From Proteocatella sp041738345 (GTDB lineage Bacteria > Bacillota > Clostridia > Peptostreptococcales > Filifactoraceae), in the NCBI GenBank assembly GCA_041738345.1, contig JBGSPX010000004.1, forward strand, positions 1-47,977: a stretch of 47,977 bases of DNA, written 5' to 3'. This document shows, in pieces, positions 34,503-43,589 of the stretch. The position numbers were made by a program, and so were the translations under genes. The notes beneath the pieces were generated by a model, which worked only from the letters and a program-made list of their open reading frames with translations, did no database searches and was not told the DNA's origin. How positions within the stretch are numbered: position 1 is the stretch's first letter; each line of letters starts with the position of its first letter.

Positions 34503-36197
34503 ATGGTACTTCTTCATGTAGAGCGAGATTTTAAATTTTGTAGACATGTTAAAGATATAGTGGAAAAGAATGGATTTATATATGTGAATGCTTTTTCGTA
34601 TGAAGAAGCCTATAAGATAATATTGAAAGGAGAAGTAGACCTTTTAATTACAGCAGAAAGTATTGATTCTAAATCGTGTAAAGCGTTAATTCAAAAAATA
34701 AAAGGGCTAGAATATCCGCTAACATCGGTAATCGTGATAGCAGATGAATATAGTTATGAACAAAAAGCGCTTTATTTTGATTTAGGGATAATGTCGTATC
34801 TAGGAAAGCATCCCCTTGTAGAAAAACGATTTGAACAGTATATAAGAACTGTAAGGCAAAGTTTAGAGCTTTTGGATGAACTTAGAACTCTTAAAATAGC
34901 AGTAGTAGATGACAGTAGTTTTTCTATAGGTGTAGTAAAGCGTTATTTTGATATGCATAAAGTTTATAATGTTGATTACTTTCAAGATTCAGAGGACTTT
35001 GTGAACTGTAAAAAGGTTTATGACATATATCTAGTAGACTATGTTATGCCTAAGTTTGATGGGGAAGATCTAATTTATCAAATACGAGAAGATAATCTTG
35101 ACTCCATGATAATTTTAGTTACGGCACATGACAATCAAAAAACAATAGCCCACTGTTTGGGAATAGGGGCAGATGATTATATACTAAAGCCTTTAGAAGA
35201 AAAATTGTTTATGATTAGAATTATTTCATGTCTTCATAAGCTAAAGATAAAGAAGGAGAATATACACAATAATAAAATGCTTTTTGAACTTGCGACAAGA
35301 GATCATCTTACTGGGTTATATAATCGAAATTATTTTGTAGATATCTATACTAAGAAGATTCATGAATCTTTAAGGACGAAACAACCTGTAGCTTTTATTT
35401 TGGTAGATATAGATAAGTTCAAGGGAATAAATGACAAATATGGTCATTTAAAAGGAGACTATGTACTAAAAGCTTTAGCAGGCATATTGATAGAAAAGCT
35501 AAGAGCCTCAGATATTATCTGTAGATGGGGAGGCGAAGAATTTCTTATAATGTGTATAGATACGGATTTGAAGAAAGCAGTTTTTGTAGCCGAAAAAATA
35601 AGAAAATCAGTAAGTGAGTATAAATTTGAAGGGGAACTTCAAGTCACTGTGAGTTTGGGGGTTACAGAGTGGAAAGAAACAGATAATGAAGAAGATGTAT
35701 TCAGGCGTGCAGACAACTCACTATATTTAGCCAAGCTAACAGGTAGAAATCGTGTGGTTTCAGAAGAAACTGTGGTGTTTGATAATATTGAAGGTGGAAT
35801 AAATATAGAATGGGGAGGATTTTTTGAAAGCGGAAATCCTATAATAGATATAGAACATAGTGCACTTATAAGACTTGTTAACGAGATAATCTATAACTGT
35901 ACATTTGGGCCTGATAATGAATTACTTCGGACTCTTTTTGATGAACTGATATTTGATTCTAAAGTACATTTTAAAAGTGAGGAAGAAATCCTGGAGTCTC
36001 TAGAATATAAACACTTAGAAGAACATAAACAGTTGCATAAAGACCTTATGGAGAAGGCATTATATCTAAAGAGCGAGTTTTATAATGGAAATCTAAAGGC
36101 GATTGAATTAGCTAAATTTTTAGTGCAGGATTTTGTAGTAGGGCATATTATAAAGGATGATTTTAAATTTTTTGATATTTTTATAAAACGCAGATAA
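34503..36197 (+). CDS. REC-REC-GGDEF-hemerythrin diguanylate cyclase, copy 2
   Basis: Tandem paralogue of the preceding gene, about 564 residues with the same order of domains: receiver-like fold without the Asp (LLITAES), receiver with LVDYVMPKFDG, GGEEF and hemerythrin. All seven di-iron ligands are kept (IEH, HFKSEE, EHKQLH, HIIKDD). With the start at 34503 (MVLLHVERD after GGGAGCG) residue numbers equal those of copy 1 at W342 and H452, so no net insertion separates them; this supports that start over the ATG at 34479. The two differ clearly throughout, so the duplication is old, and different signals or outputs are likely. Confidence 0.92.
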   Translation: MVLLHVERDFKFCRHVKDIVEKNGFIYVNAFSYEEAYKIILKGEVDLLITAESIDSKSCKALIQKIKGLEYPLTSVIVIADEYSYEQKALYFDLGIMSYLGKHPLVEKRFEQYIRTVRQSLELLDELRTLKIAVVDDSSFSIGVVKRYFDMHKVYNVDYFQDSEDFVNCKKVYDIYLVDYVMPKFDGEDLIYQIREDNLDSMIILVTAHDNQKTIAHCLGIGADDYILKPLEEKLFMIRIISCLHKLKIKKENIHNNKMLFELATRDHLTGLYNRNYFVDIYTKKIHESLRTKQPVAFILVDIDKFKGINDKYGHLKGDYVLKALAGILIEKLRASDIICRWGGEEFLIMCIDTDLKKAVFVAEKIRKSVSEYKFEGELQVTVSLGVTEWKETDNEEDVFRRADNSLYLAKLTGRNRVVSEETVVFDNIEGGINIEWGGFFESGNPIIDIEHSALIRLVNEIIYNCTFGPDNELLRTLFDELIFDSKVHFKSEEEILESLEYKHLEEHKQLHKDLMEKALYLKSEFYNGNLKAIELAKFLVQDFVVGHIIKDDFKFFDIFIKRR

Positions 36198-36220
36198 TAC
36201 CTCATTTTTAATAGCTAAAT

Positions 36221-36270
36221 AAAAAAGCATACATTCAAAACTATAATAGTGATTGAATGTAAGCTTTTTA
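36221..36270. terminator. Bidirectional terminator between convergent genes
   Basis: AAAAAGC.TACATTCAA at 36221-36238 pairs with TTGAATGTAAGCTTTTT at 36253-36269, with one bulged base. Confidence 0.8.
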
Positions 36271-36285
36271 TTGTATTTAAGGTTA

Positions 36286-37641
36286 TTAAAGGGTGTTTTC
36301 TTTTGGCAGAAGAGTTTTTCTTCTCCAGATAAATATAGAGAGCGTTATAACAGATGCGGTTATATCAGCAATAGGTTCAGCTACATATATACCTGTAACT
36401 CCGAATAATCGAGGCAGAATTATAGCTAGGGGAATCAGTAAGAAAATTTTTCGCACAAGGGCTAAAAATAGTGAAATTTTAGCTTCTCCAAGGGCTAAAA
36501 ATGTTGATTGACAAGTGATTTGTACTCCAAATATAAATATTCCTGCAAAGAATATAGGCATCACTCTTGACGTTAGCTCAATAAGTTCATGGCTTTGAGT
36601 AAACATTCTCGCAAATATTCCTGGAATTAGGAAGGTAAGAATGCACCAAAGTGTAGACATTGAAAATGTTATAATGAGAAGCTTTTTAAATGTCTCACGA
36701 ACTCTATCATAATTTCCAGCACCATAATTATAGCTTAGGATAGGCTGAGCACCTTGCGCAAAACCATTTATAGGCATTACGATGAGCTGCATTATACTCA
36801 TTAGTATAGTCATACTTCCAACATATAAATCCCCACCATAATTTTGAAGACCAGTATTTAGCGTAATACTTACAAGACTTTCTGTAGATTGCATTACAAA
36901 TGGAGATATCCCTAATGATATTATCATTATTAAAGTTTTTTTAGATAGCTTTAGCTTAGTCTTTTTTATTTTTAAAATACCCTTTCCAAAAATAAGAAAA
37001 CGAAGAATCCAAAGCGCTGATACCGCTTGAGAAATTACGGTGGCAATTGCAGCACCTTTGACTCCTAGTCCAAATCCGAATATGAATATAGGGTCTAGAA
37101 CTATATTTATAATAGCACCTATAACTACTGAAATCATAGCAGTTTTAGCGTATCCTTGTGCACTTATAAAAGTATTTAGTCCAAGTGCAAGTTGTACAAA
37201 TATAGTTCCATAGAGATAGATGGTTATATAGTCTAGAGAATAGTTTATTATATTTTCACTAGCGCCAAAGGCATAAAGCATGGGCTCTTTAAATATAAGG
37301 AATATTGTAGTAAGTATAGCGGAAAGTATTATTAGCATACTAAAGCTATTTCCTAATATTTTTTCGGCTTCATCTATATTTTTTTTACCAAGTTCTATAG
37401 AAGCGAGAGGAGCGCCACCCATTCCTGCAAATGCGGAAAATGCTGAAATAATAAGAATTATAGGAAGTGTTACGCCTACTCCGGTAAGCGCTAAATCTCC
37501 ATATTCTGGAATGTTTCCTATATATATTCTATCTACTATGTTGTATAGGACGTTTATAAGCTGTGCGGCTACAGCTGGAAGTCCAAGCGAAAAAATCAAT
37601 TTTGATATTTTTTCAGTACCTAATTTACTCGTATTATCCAT
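36286..37641 (-). CDS. MATE-family multidrug/organic cation exporter
   Basis: A 451-residue protein with twelve predicted membrane helices in two related halves, typical of the MATE family (LGLPAVAAQLINVLYNIVDRI near the N-terminus and FAGMGGAPLASIELGKKN after it). MATE proteins export drugs or metabolites against Na+ or H+; the substrate cannot be read from sequence. The start follows AAAGGGAG. It stands alone, convergent with the hemerythrin-GGDEF pair and divergent from the hydrogenase operon across a long AT-rich spacer. Confidence 0.9.
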   Translation of the reverse strand: MDNTSKLGTEKISKLIFSLGLPAVAAQLINVLYNIVDRIYIGNIPEYGDLALTGVGVTLPIILIISAFSAFAGMGGAPLASIELGKKNIDEAEKILGNSFSMLIILSAILTTIFLIFKEPMLYAFGASENIINYSLDYITIYLYGTIFVQLALGLNTFISAQGYAKTAMISVVIGAIINIVLDPIFIFGFGLGVKGAAIATVISQAVSALWILRFLIFGKGILKIKKTKLKLSKKTLIMIISLGISPFVMQSTESLVSITLNTGLQNYGGDLYVGSMTILMSIMQLIVMPINGFAQGAQPILSYNYGAGNYDRVRETFKKLLIITFSMSTLWCILTFLIPGIFARMFTQSHELIELTSRVMPIFFAGIFIFGVQITCQSTFLALGEAKISLFLALVRKIFLLIPLAIILPRLFGVTGIYVAEPIADITASVITLSIFIWRRKTLLPKENTL

Positions 37642-38043
37642 ATATAGTCTCCCTTTCTATAAAAAAATAATATTGGATTTATTAGTTAAAATAATATTGT
37701 ATCATTTAAATACAGACAATATCATGTTTGAAATGTAAAAAAAATGAAGAATTGCGTTAAGGGAAAAGAAAATGGTTTTTATATTAACAATCTAAAGTTA
37801 ATAATAATTAAAAAAATAACTATATATTAAATATTTATGGAAAAGAAAATAAATTAAAATTTAAAAATAGATTATAAATTAACTGTAAAATGTATTTGTT
37901 TAAATAAAATTAATGAAAATATTACGGAATAGACTTTATTTTTATAAAAATAAAAATAGTTTAAATTTGGGGTTGAATTTGTTATGAAAGTAAGATAAAA
38001 TATCAATATTATGATAGATAATTAACAAAATTGGGAGGGAAAT
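37642..38043. other. AT-rich intergenic region upstream of the hydrogenase operon
   Basis: About 400 bp almost wholly of A and T. It holds a dyad TATTAAC-N8-GTTAATA at 37782-37803 and the hydrogenase promoter near its right end. Short frames here have no ribosome binding site and I call none of them. Confidence 0.6.
37973..38001 (+). promoter_or_regulatory. Promoter of the hydrogenase operon
   Basis: TTGAAT, a 17-nt spacer and TAAAAT at 37996-38001, about 43 nt before the first gene. Confidence 0.6.
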
Positions 38044-38538
38044 ATGAATAATCAAGAGATGATTACACGAGTTGATGAAATTCTTTCAGAATATGGAACG
38101 GAAAAAGCACAACTTATAAACATTATGCAGGCAATACAAAAAGAGTACAGGTATCTTCCAGAGGAATCATTGACATACATATCAGATAAAATGGGAATAA
38201 GCGAAGCGAAGATATATGGCGTGGCAACTTTTTATGAAAACTTTTCATTAAATCCAAAAGGAAAATATGTAATAAAAATATGTGATGGAACTGCCTGTCA
38301 TGTTAGAAAATCAATTCCTATATTGGAAGCTTTAAGAAGACAACTTAAAGTTACTGATAAAAAGAAAACTACAGATGATATGATGTTTACCTTAGAAACA
38401 GTTTCATGTCTTGGCGCTTGTGGGCTTGCACCAGTTATAACAATAAATGATAAAGTGTATCCTAAGATGACACCAGATAGCGTAGTGGAAATAATAAACT
38501 CAATAGTAGAGGAGGAAACTAAAAATGATGATAAATAG
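38044..38538 (+). CDS. hydC: Bifurcating [FeFe]-hydrogenase subunit C (NuoE-like, 2Fe-2S)
   Basis: A 164-residue thioredoxin-like ferredoxin of the NuoE/HydC family. The 2Fe-2S ligands are visible as CDGTAC and, about 40 residues on, CLGAC. The N-terminal helical bundle (ILSEYGTEKAQLINIMQAIQ) is typical. It passes electrons inside the HydABC complex between the flavin subunit and the hydrogenase subunit. It starts after GGGAGGGAAAT and overlaps the next gene by 14 nt, so the subunits are translationally coupled. Homologues in NADP-reducing hydrogenases are named hndA. Confidence 0.9.
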   Translation: MNNQEMITRVDEILSEYGTEKAQLINIMQAIQKEYRYLPEESLTYISDKMGISEAKIYGVATFYENFSLNPKGKYVIKICDGTACHVRKSIPILEALRRQLKVTDKKKTTDDMMFTLETVSCLGACGLAPVITINDKVYPKMTPDSVVEIINSIVEEETKNDDK

Positions 38539-40402
38539 CTATGAACAATTATTAGAGTTATCAAAACATTATAAGTCCTCATTAGATAAACAAAAAAAGA
38601 AAATTCTTGTCTGTGCAGGAACAGGTTGTATTGCAGGAGGCTCACTTAATGTATATGCAGAGCTAAAACGTCTTGTGGAGGAAAAAGGACTTCTTGTGGA
38701 TGTAGATTTAGAAAAAGAAGAAGAAGGCGTAGGCATTAAAAAAAGTGGATGTCATGGTTTTTGTGAGGCAGGACCACTGGTTAGAATAGAACCAGAAAAT
38801 TATCTATATCTTAAGGTTAAAGTCGAAGATTGCGAGGAAATAATAGAAAAATCTATAATGGATGATAAGCCAGTAGATAGACTTACTTATGAACTTGACT
38901 GCAAATCATATAAAAAACAAGAAGAGATTCCGTTTTACAAAAGACAACATAGGGTAGTTTTGGAAAACTGCGGTCACATGGATGCAGAAAGTATACAAGA
39001 ATATATTGCACATGGGGGTTATCAAGCCGCAGCTAAGGCGATAACGCAGATGAGTCCTTCAGAAATCTGTAACACGATGGAAGCTTCTGGACTAAGAGGC
39101 AGAGGCGGCGGTGGTTTCTTAGCTGGTAGAAAGTGGAAACAGGTGCTTTCTCAAACTGAAAAGCAAAAATATGTAGTCTGTAACGGCGATGAAGGGGACC
39201 CAGGCGCATTTATGGATAGAAGTATAATGGAAGGGGATCCTCATAAAGTTATAGAAGGAATGATGATAGCGGGTTTTGCAACAGGCGCAGACAAAGGCTA
39301 CATTTATGTTAGAGCTGAGTATCCAATGGCGGTAGAACGTCTTAAAATAGCGATAGAAAAAGCTAGAGAATGTGGAATTTTAGGGCATAATATCTTAGGA
39401 ACTGATTTTAGTTTTGACCTTCATATAAACCAAGGCGCAGGCGCATTTGTATGTGGTGAAGGTTCGGCACTTACGGCTTCAATAGAAGGCGAAAGAGGAA
39501 TGCCAAGGGTTAAACCACCTAGAACTGTAGAACAAGGGCTATGGGCTAAGCCAACAGTGCTTAACAATGTAGAGACTTTTGCCAATGTCCCAGTAATTTT
39601 ATTAAATGGGGTAGAGGAATTCCGTAAGATTGGAACAGAGGGAAGCCCCGGCACCAAAGCCTTTGCACTTACTGGGAATGTAGTTAATACAGGACTTATA
39701 GAGGTGCCAATGGGAACTACGCTTAGAGAAGTTATATTTGAAATTGGTGGTGGAATTGCAGGCGGTAAAAAGTTTAAAGCAGTTCAAATAGGTGGTCCTT
39801 CAGGAGGATGCCTATGTTTCACTAAACAGCATCTTGATATGAAGCTTGATTTTGATTCCCTTAGTGAAGTGGGGGCAATGATAGGTTCGGGTGGAATGGT
39901 TGTAATGGATGAAGATACTTGTATGGTAGAAGTGGCAAGATTCTTTATGAACTTTACTCAGAACGAGAGCTGCGGAAAATGTATACCTTGTAGAGAAGGT
40001 ACAAAGCGAATGCTTGAAATTTTAGAAAAAATAGTAAATGGAAATGGTGAAATAGAAGATTTAGACCTTCTTGAAGACATTGCAGATACGGTAAAAAATA
40101 CTGCACTTTGTGGGCTTGGAAAAACCGCGGCAAACCCAATATTAAGTACGATGGAATGGTTTAGAGCGGAATATGAAGCACATGTAATAGATAAAGTCTG
40201 TCCAACTAAAAACTGTAAGGGACTTATGAAATTAGAAATAGACCCAGTATTATGTAGAGGTTGTAGTAAGTGTGCGAGAACATGTCCAGTAAATGCGATT
40301 GAAGGCAAAATAAAAGAACCATTTGTAATAGATACGAAAAAATGTATCAAGTGTGGAGCATGTATAGATACTTGCGCATTTGGTGCAATAAGGGAGGTAT
40401 AG
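38525..40402 (+). CDS. hydB: Bifurcating [FeFe]-hydrogenase subunit B (NuoF-like flavoprotein)
   Basis: A 625-residue protein, matching the length of HydB from Thermotoga. An N-terminal thioredoxin-like 2Fe-2S domain (CAGTGC and CHGFC) precedes the NuoF core with GRGGGGFLAGRKW (FMN/NADH loop) and NGDEGDPGAF, the 4Fe-4S motif CGKCIPCREG, and a C-terminal double 4Fe-4S ferredoxin (CRGCSKCARTCP and CIKCGACIDTC). It is the flavin subunit that splits electrons between NAD(H) and ferredoxin during H2 oxidation or formation. It is preceded by GGAGGAAAC and followed after one base by hydA. Confidence 0.93.
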   Translation: MMINSYEQLLELSKHYKSSLDKQKKKILVCAGTGCIAGGSLNVYAELKRLVEEKGLLVDVDLEKEEEGVGIKKSGCHGFCEAGPLVRIEPENYLYLKVKVEDCEEIIEKSIMDDKPVDRLTYELDCKSYKKQEEIPFYKRQHRVVLENCGHMDAESIQEYIAHGGYQAAAKAITQMSPSEICNTMEASGLRGRGGGGFLAGRKWKQVLSQTEKQKYVVCNGDEGDPGAFMDRSIMEGDPHKVIEGMMIAGFATGADKGYIYVRAEYPMAVERLKIAIEKARECGILGHNILGTDFSFDLHINQGAGAFVCGEGSALTASIEGERGMPRVKPPRTVEQGLWAKPTVLNNVETFANVPVILLNGVEEFRKIGTEGSPGTKAFALTGNVVNTGLIEVPMGTTLREVIFEIGGGIAGGKKFKAVQIGGPSGGCLCFTKQHLDMKLDFDSLSEVGAMIGSGGMVVMDEDTCMVEVARFFMNFTQNESCGKCIPCREGTKRMLEILEKIVNGNGEIEDLDLLEDIADTVKNTALCGLGKTAANPILSTMEWFRAEYEAHVIDKVCPTKNCKGLMKLEIDPVLCRGCSKCARTCPVNAIEGKIKEPFVIDTKKCIKCGACIDTCAFGAIREV

Positions 40403-40403
40403 T

Positions 40404-42098
40404 ATGAGCAAGGCTATGATAATCGATGGTATGAGAGTGCCATTTACAGATGAAAAAAATATCTTGGCAGTTATTAGAAATGCAGGAATAGACCTTCCTA
40501 CATTCTGTTACCATTCAGAGCTTAGTATATATGGAGCATGTAGAATGTGTTCTATAGAAGATAAAAGAGGAAATATAATAGCTTCATGTTCCGAAAGACC
40601 AAAGGAAGGCATGGAGATATTTACAAATACGAGAAGAATTCAAAAATATAGAAAAACTATATTGGAACTTCTGCTTTCAAATCATGACAAGGACTGTACT
40701 TCATGTGAAATCACAGGTAAATGTCAGCTTCAATCACTTGCACTTAGATATGGGGTGAAAAAATCCAGATTTGAAAATAATTTTGAAGAAAAGCCTATAG
40801 ATAATTCAAGTCCAAGTTTAGTTAGAAATCCTAATAAATGTATAAAATGCGGGGACTGTGTACTTGTGTGTGAAGATGTTCAAGGTGTAGGGGCACTAGG
40901 GTTTGCACATAGAGGCTCAGAGGTAGAAATTACACCTGCTTTTGGAAGAAAACTAGCAGAAAGTAACTGTGTAAACTGTGGACAGTGCCGAATTGTCTGT
41001 CCAACAGGGGCAATAACTATAAAAAATGATACACAAAGAGTATGGGATGCTATATTTGATAAAAATACAAAGGTAGTAGCACAGATTGCACCTGCGGTTA
41101 GAGTAGCGCTTGGCGAAGAATTTGGACTTCCAGCTGGAACTATGACCCTTGGCAAAATGGTAGCGGCTATGAGAAAAATGGGAGTAGAGCAGATTTTTGA
41201 TACTGCAATTGCCGCAGACCTTACAGTAAAAGAAGAATCTACTGAATTTTTAGCAAAATATTCAAAAGGAGAAGGGCTTCCACTATTTACTTCATGCTGT
41301 CCAGCTTGGGTGAAATTTGTAGAAAATAAATATCCTGAATTTATACACAATCTTTCTTCAGCACGTTCTCCGCAGCAGATATTTGGCTCAGTTTATAAGG
41401 AATTTGAAAATAAACAAGAGGAAAAGAAGGATGACAGAAATATATTCTTAGTATCAGTAATGCCATGTACGGCTAAAAAGGAAGAAGCTACAAGAGAGCA
41501 GTTTAGAAAAGAAAATGTGCCTGATGTAGATGCAGTGCTTACTACTCAAGAACTAGCTATAATGATTAAGGAAATGGGAGTTAAATTTACAGATTTAGAA
41601 GAAGATTCACTTGATATGCCATTTGGAGTAGCGTCTGGAGCAGGTATAATCTTCGGGAATACAGGTGGAGTTACAGAAGCAGTATTAAGAGATGTAGCAG
41701 GAGATAAGTTTGGTAAAATAGACTTAGAGATACTTTTTGAAAGTGTAAGAGGGCTTGAGGAAGTAAAGGAAGCTACGGTAAATCTTGATGGAAACGAAAT
41801 TAAGATGGCGATAATCCATGGACTTAAAAATGCAGACATGGTGCTTAAGGAGATAAAAGAAGGCAAGCGTCACTATGACCTAATAGAGGTGATGGCATGT
41901 AGAGGAGGCTGTATATCAGGTGGAGGACAGCCTGTTAACCGTACGCCAGCTATGCAGACGAGAAAGGATAGAGCTGAGGGACTTTATAGCATAGATAAAA
42001 CTAAAAAGTTAAAACGTGCAAAAGACAACTATGTTATGAACGAACTTTATGAAGGAATATTAAAGGATAATGAACATATAATGCATATCCACAGATAA
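40404..42098 (+). CDS. hydA: [FeFe]-hydrogenase catalytic subunit A
   Basis: A 564-residue enzyme with N-terminal 2Fe-2S domain (CYHSELSIYGACRMC), a His-Cys 4Fe-4S motif (HDKDCTSCEITGKC), two 4Fe-4S clusters (CIKCGDCVLVC, CVNCGQCRIVC) and the H-cluster domain with all three signatures: TSCCPAW, MPCTAKKEE and MACRGGCISGGGQP. It reduces protons or oxidises H2. With HydB and HydC upstream it forms the trimeric electron-bifurcating group A3 enzyme, which couples NADH and reduced ferredoxin. It is shorter than Thermotoga HydA because it lacks the C-terminal 2Fe-2S domain. Maturation genes hydEFG are not in the window. Confidence 0.95.
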   Translation: MSKAMIIDGMRVPFTDEKNILAVIRNAGIDLPTFCYHSELSIYGACRMCSIEDKRGNIIASCSERPKEGMEIFTNTRRIQKYRKTILELLLSNHDKDCTSCEITGKCQLQSLALRYGVKKSRFENNFEEKPIDNSSPSLVRNPNKCIKCGDCVLVCEDVQGVGALGFAHRGSEVEITPAFGRKLAESNCVNCGQCRIVCPTGAITIKNDTQRVWDAIFDKNTKVVAQIAPAVRVALGEEFGLPAGTMTLGKMVAAMRKMGVEQIFDTAIAADLTVKEESTEFLAKYSKGEGLPLFTSCCPAWVKFVENKYPEFIHNLSSARSPQQIFGSVYKEFENKQEEKKDDRNIFLVSVMPCTAKKEEATREQFRKENVPDVDAVLTTQELAIMIKEMGVKFTDLEEDSLDMPFGVASGAGIIFGNTGGVTEAVLRDVAGDKFGKIDLEILFESVRGLEEVKEATVNLDGNEIKMAIIHGLKNADMVLKEIKEGKRHYDLIEVMACRGGCISGGGQPVNRTPAMQTRKDRAEGLYSIDKTKKLKRAKDNYVMNELYEGILKDNEHIMHIHR

Positions 42099-42102
42099 AT
42101 TT

Positions 42103-42143
42103 TTAAGCCGGTGATTCTTTTGAACTGCCGGCTTAAGTTTTTT
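42103..42143 (+). terminator. Terminator of the hydrogenase operon
   Basis: TTAAGCCGG and CCGGCTTAA form a perfect 9-bp stem around a 16-nt loop, followed by six U. Confidence 0.88.
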
Positions 42144-42222
42144 CACGATGTATGCGAAAGCAGTACATTTATAAAAGAAAATGTTTTTCTAAAATAATCA
42201 AAGGGAAATTGTGAGAAAATTC

Positions 42223-42251
42223 TTGAAAAAGCCTAAGCGGTAGTTTATAAT
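42223..42251 (+). promoter_or_regulatory. Promoter of the threonine dehydratase gene
   Basis: TTGAAA, a 17-nt spacer and a perfect TATAAT at 42246-42251. The leader of about 58 nt contains a six-codon frame (42280-42300) behind AAGGAAGTGG. Confidence 0.75.
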
Positions 42252-42315
42252 ATAGCCTTACAAGGAAGTGGAAATACAAATGAATACAGCAGAAATATAA
42301 TTTAAGGAGAAATCT

Positions 42316-43530
42316 ATGCTTACATTAGACAAGATATATCATGCGGCATTTGTATTAAAAAACACTGTGAGGAAAACTGATTTAATTAAAACCTCAAATA
42401 TAGTTAAGGGGTGTGACTTATACCTTAAAACGGAAAATTTACAAGTTACAGGCTCGTTTAAAGTAAGGGGGGCATATTATAAGATATCACAGCTTTCTGA
42501 GGAAGAAAAACAACTAGGCGTTGTGGCATGTTCTGCGGGAAATCATGCACAGGGAGTAGCACTTGCAGCGTCTACTGAAAAAATAGAATCACTGATATGC
42601 ATACCAGATTTAGCACCGATTTCAAAGGTAGAAGCTACAAGGCGTTATGGTGCAAAGGTTGAACTTGTAGAGGGGATTTATGATGATGCATATAAGAGGG
42701 CTTGTGAGATAAGAGATAATGAGAAGATGACTTTTATTCATCCCTTTGATGATGAGGATGTCATCGCAGGACAGGGTACCATAGGTCTTGAAATTTTAGA
42801 TCAGCTGCAAGATGTCGATTCAGTAGTAGTCCCAATTGGCGGAGGGGGACTTATATCTGGAGTCGCGTTTGCAATAAAATTGCTTAAACCAGATTGTAAA
42901 GTGTATGGTGTGCAGGCAGAAGGCGCACCCTCTATGTTTAGAGCGGTCAAGGAAAGTAAAAATGTGGAATTAACGCAAGTTTCTACATTTGCAGATGGAA
43001 TTGCAGTAAAAAAGCCTGGAGAAGTTACCTATGAACTCTGTAGTAAATATGTAGATGAAATCATAACTGTAACAGATGATGAGATTGCGGCGGCAATTCT
43101 TACATTGATGGAGAAACAAAAATTAGTTGCAGAGGGTGCAGGTGCAGTAGCCGTAGCAGCGGCAATGTTTGGAAAGATTGATACAATAGGAAAGAAAGTC
43201 GTTTGCATCGTTTCGGGCGGAAACATAGATGTAAATATACTTTCAAGAGTTATAACGCGAGGACTGGTCACAAGTGGAAGGCTATCAGATCTTACGATAG
43301 AACTTATTGATAAACCAGGACAGCTTGAAGGGGTAGCAAGAACAATCTCAAATAAGGGCGGAAATGTAATTGCAGTACACCACGACAAAGCACAGCCAAA
43401 CATGGCGATAAATGCATGCCTTTTGAGAATAACGATGGAAACTAAAAACTTTGAACATATAAGTGATATCAAAGCTTCACTTGAAAACAGTGGCTTTAGA
43501 TTAGCTAAGGATAAAAAACTGAATTTATAG
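42316..43530 (+). CDS. ilvA: Threonine dehydratase (threonine ammonia-lyase) with C-terminal ACT domain
   Basis: A 404-residue fold-type-II PLP enzyme. The PLP lysine K49 lies in GSFKVRGAYYK, the substrate loop is SAGNHAQGVA and the phosphate loop GGGGLISG. Residues about 325-404 form one ACT domain (LIDKPGQLEGVARTISNKGG). It deaminates threonine (and often serine) to 2-oxobutanoate plus ammonia. Proteins of this length with one ACT domain serve isoleucine synthesis or catabolism (ilvA or tdcB), and the sequence does not decide. It is a single-gene transcript with its own promoter; start after AAGGAG. Confidence 0.92.
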   Translation: MLTLDKIYHAAFVLKNTVRKTDLIKTSNIVKGCDLYLKTENLQVTGSFKVRGAYYKISQLSEEEKQLGVVACSAGNHAQGVALAASTEKIESLICIPDLAPISKVEATRRYGAKVELVEGIYDDAYKRACEIRDNEKMTFIHPFDDEDVIAGQGTIGLEILDQLQDVDSVVVPIGGGGLISGVAFAIKLLKPDCKVYGVQAEGAPSMFRAVKESKNVELTQVSTFADGIAVKKPGEVTYELCSKYVDEIITVTDDEIAAAILTLMEKQKLVAEGAGAVAVAAAMFGKIDTIGKKVVCIVSGGNIDVNILSRVITRGLVTSGRLSDLTIELIDKPGQLEGVARTISNKGGNVIAVHHDKAQPNMAINACLLRITMETKNFEHISDIKASLENSGFRLAKDKKLNL

Positions 43531-43545
43531 TACAAACATGTGTAA

Positions 43546-43586
43546 AAAAACCTGCTAAAAAGTATACTTTAATTAGCAGGTTTTTG
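43546..43586. terminator. Bidirectional terminator between ilvA and the feo operon
   Basis: AAAAACCTGCTAA and TTAGCAGGTTTTT pair around a 14-nt loop; U-runs occur on both strands. Confidence 0.88.
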
Positions 43587-43589
43587 TTT

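Noticed and set aside
37744..37830. 28-codon plus-strand frame in the AT-rich spacer
   Set aside because: No ribosome binding site, and its composition equals that of the surrounding AT-rich DNA.
39958..41866. Several minus-strand frames of 100-156 codons opposite the hydrogenase genes
   Set aside because: Antisense shadows; the plus-strand frames carry complete Fe-S and H-cluster motifs.
43029..43535. 168-codon minus-strand frame
   Set aside because: Antisense to the ilvA ACT domain, which has clear motifs; no promoter or ribosome binding site.
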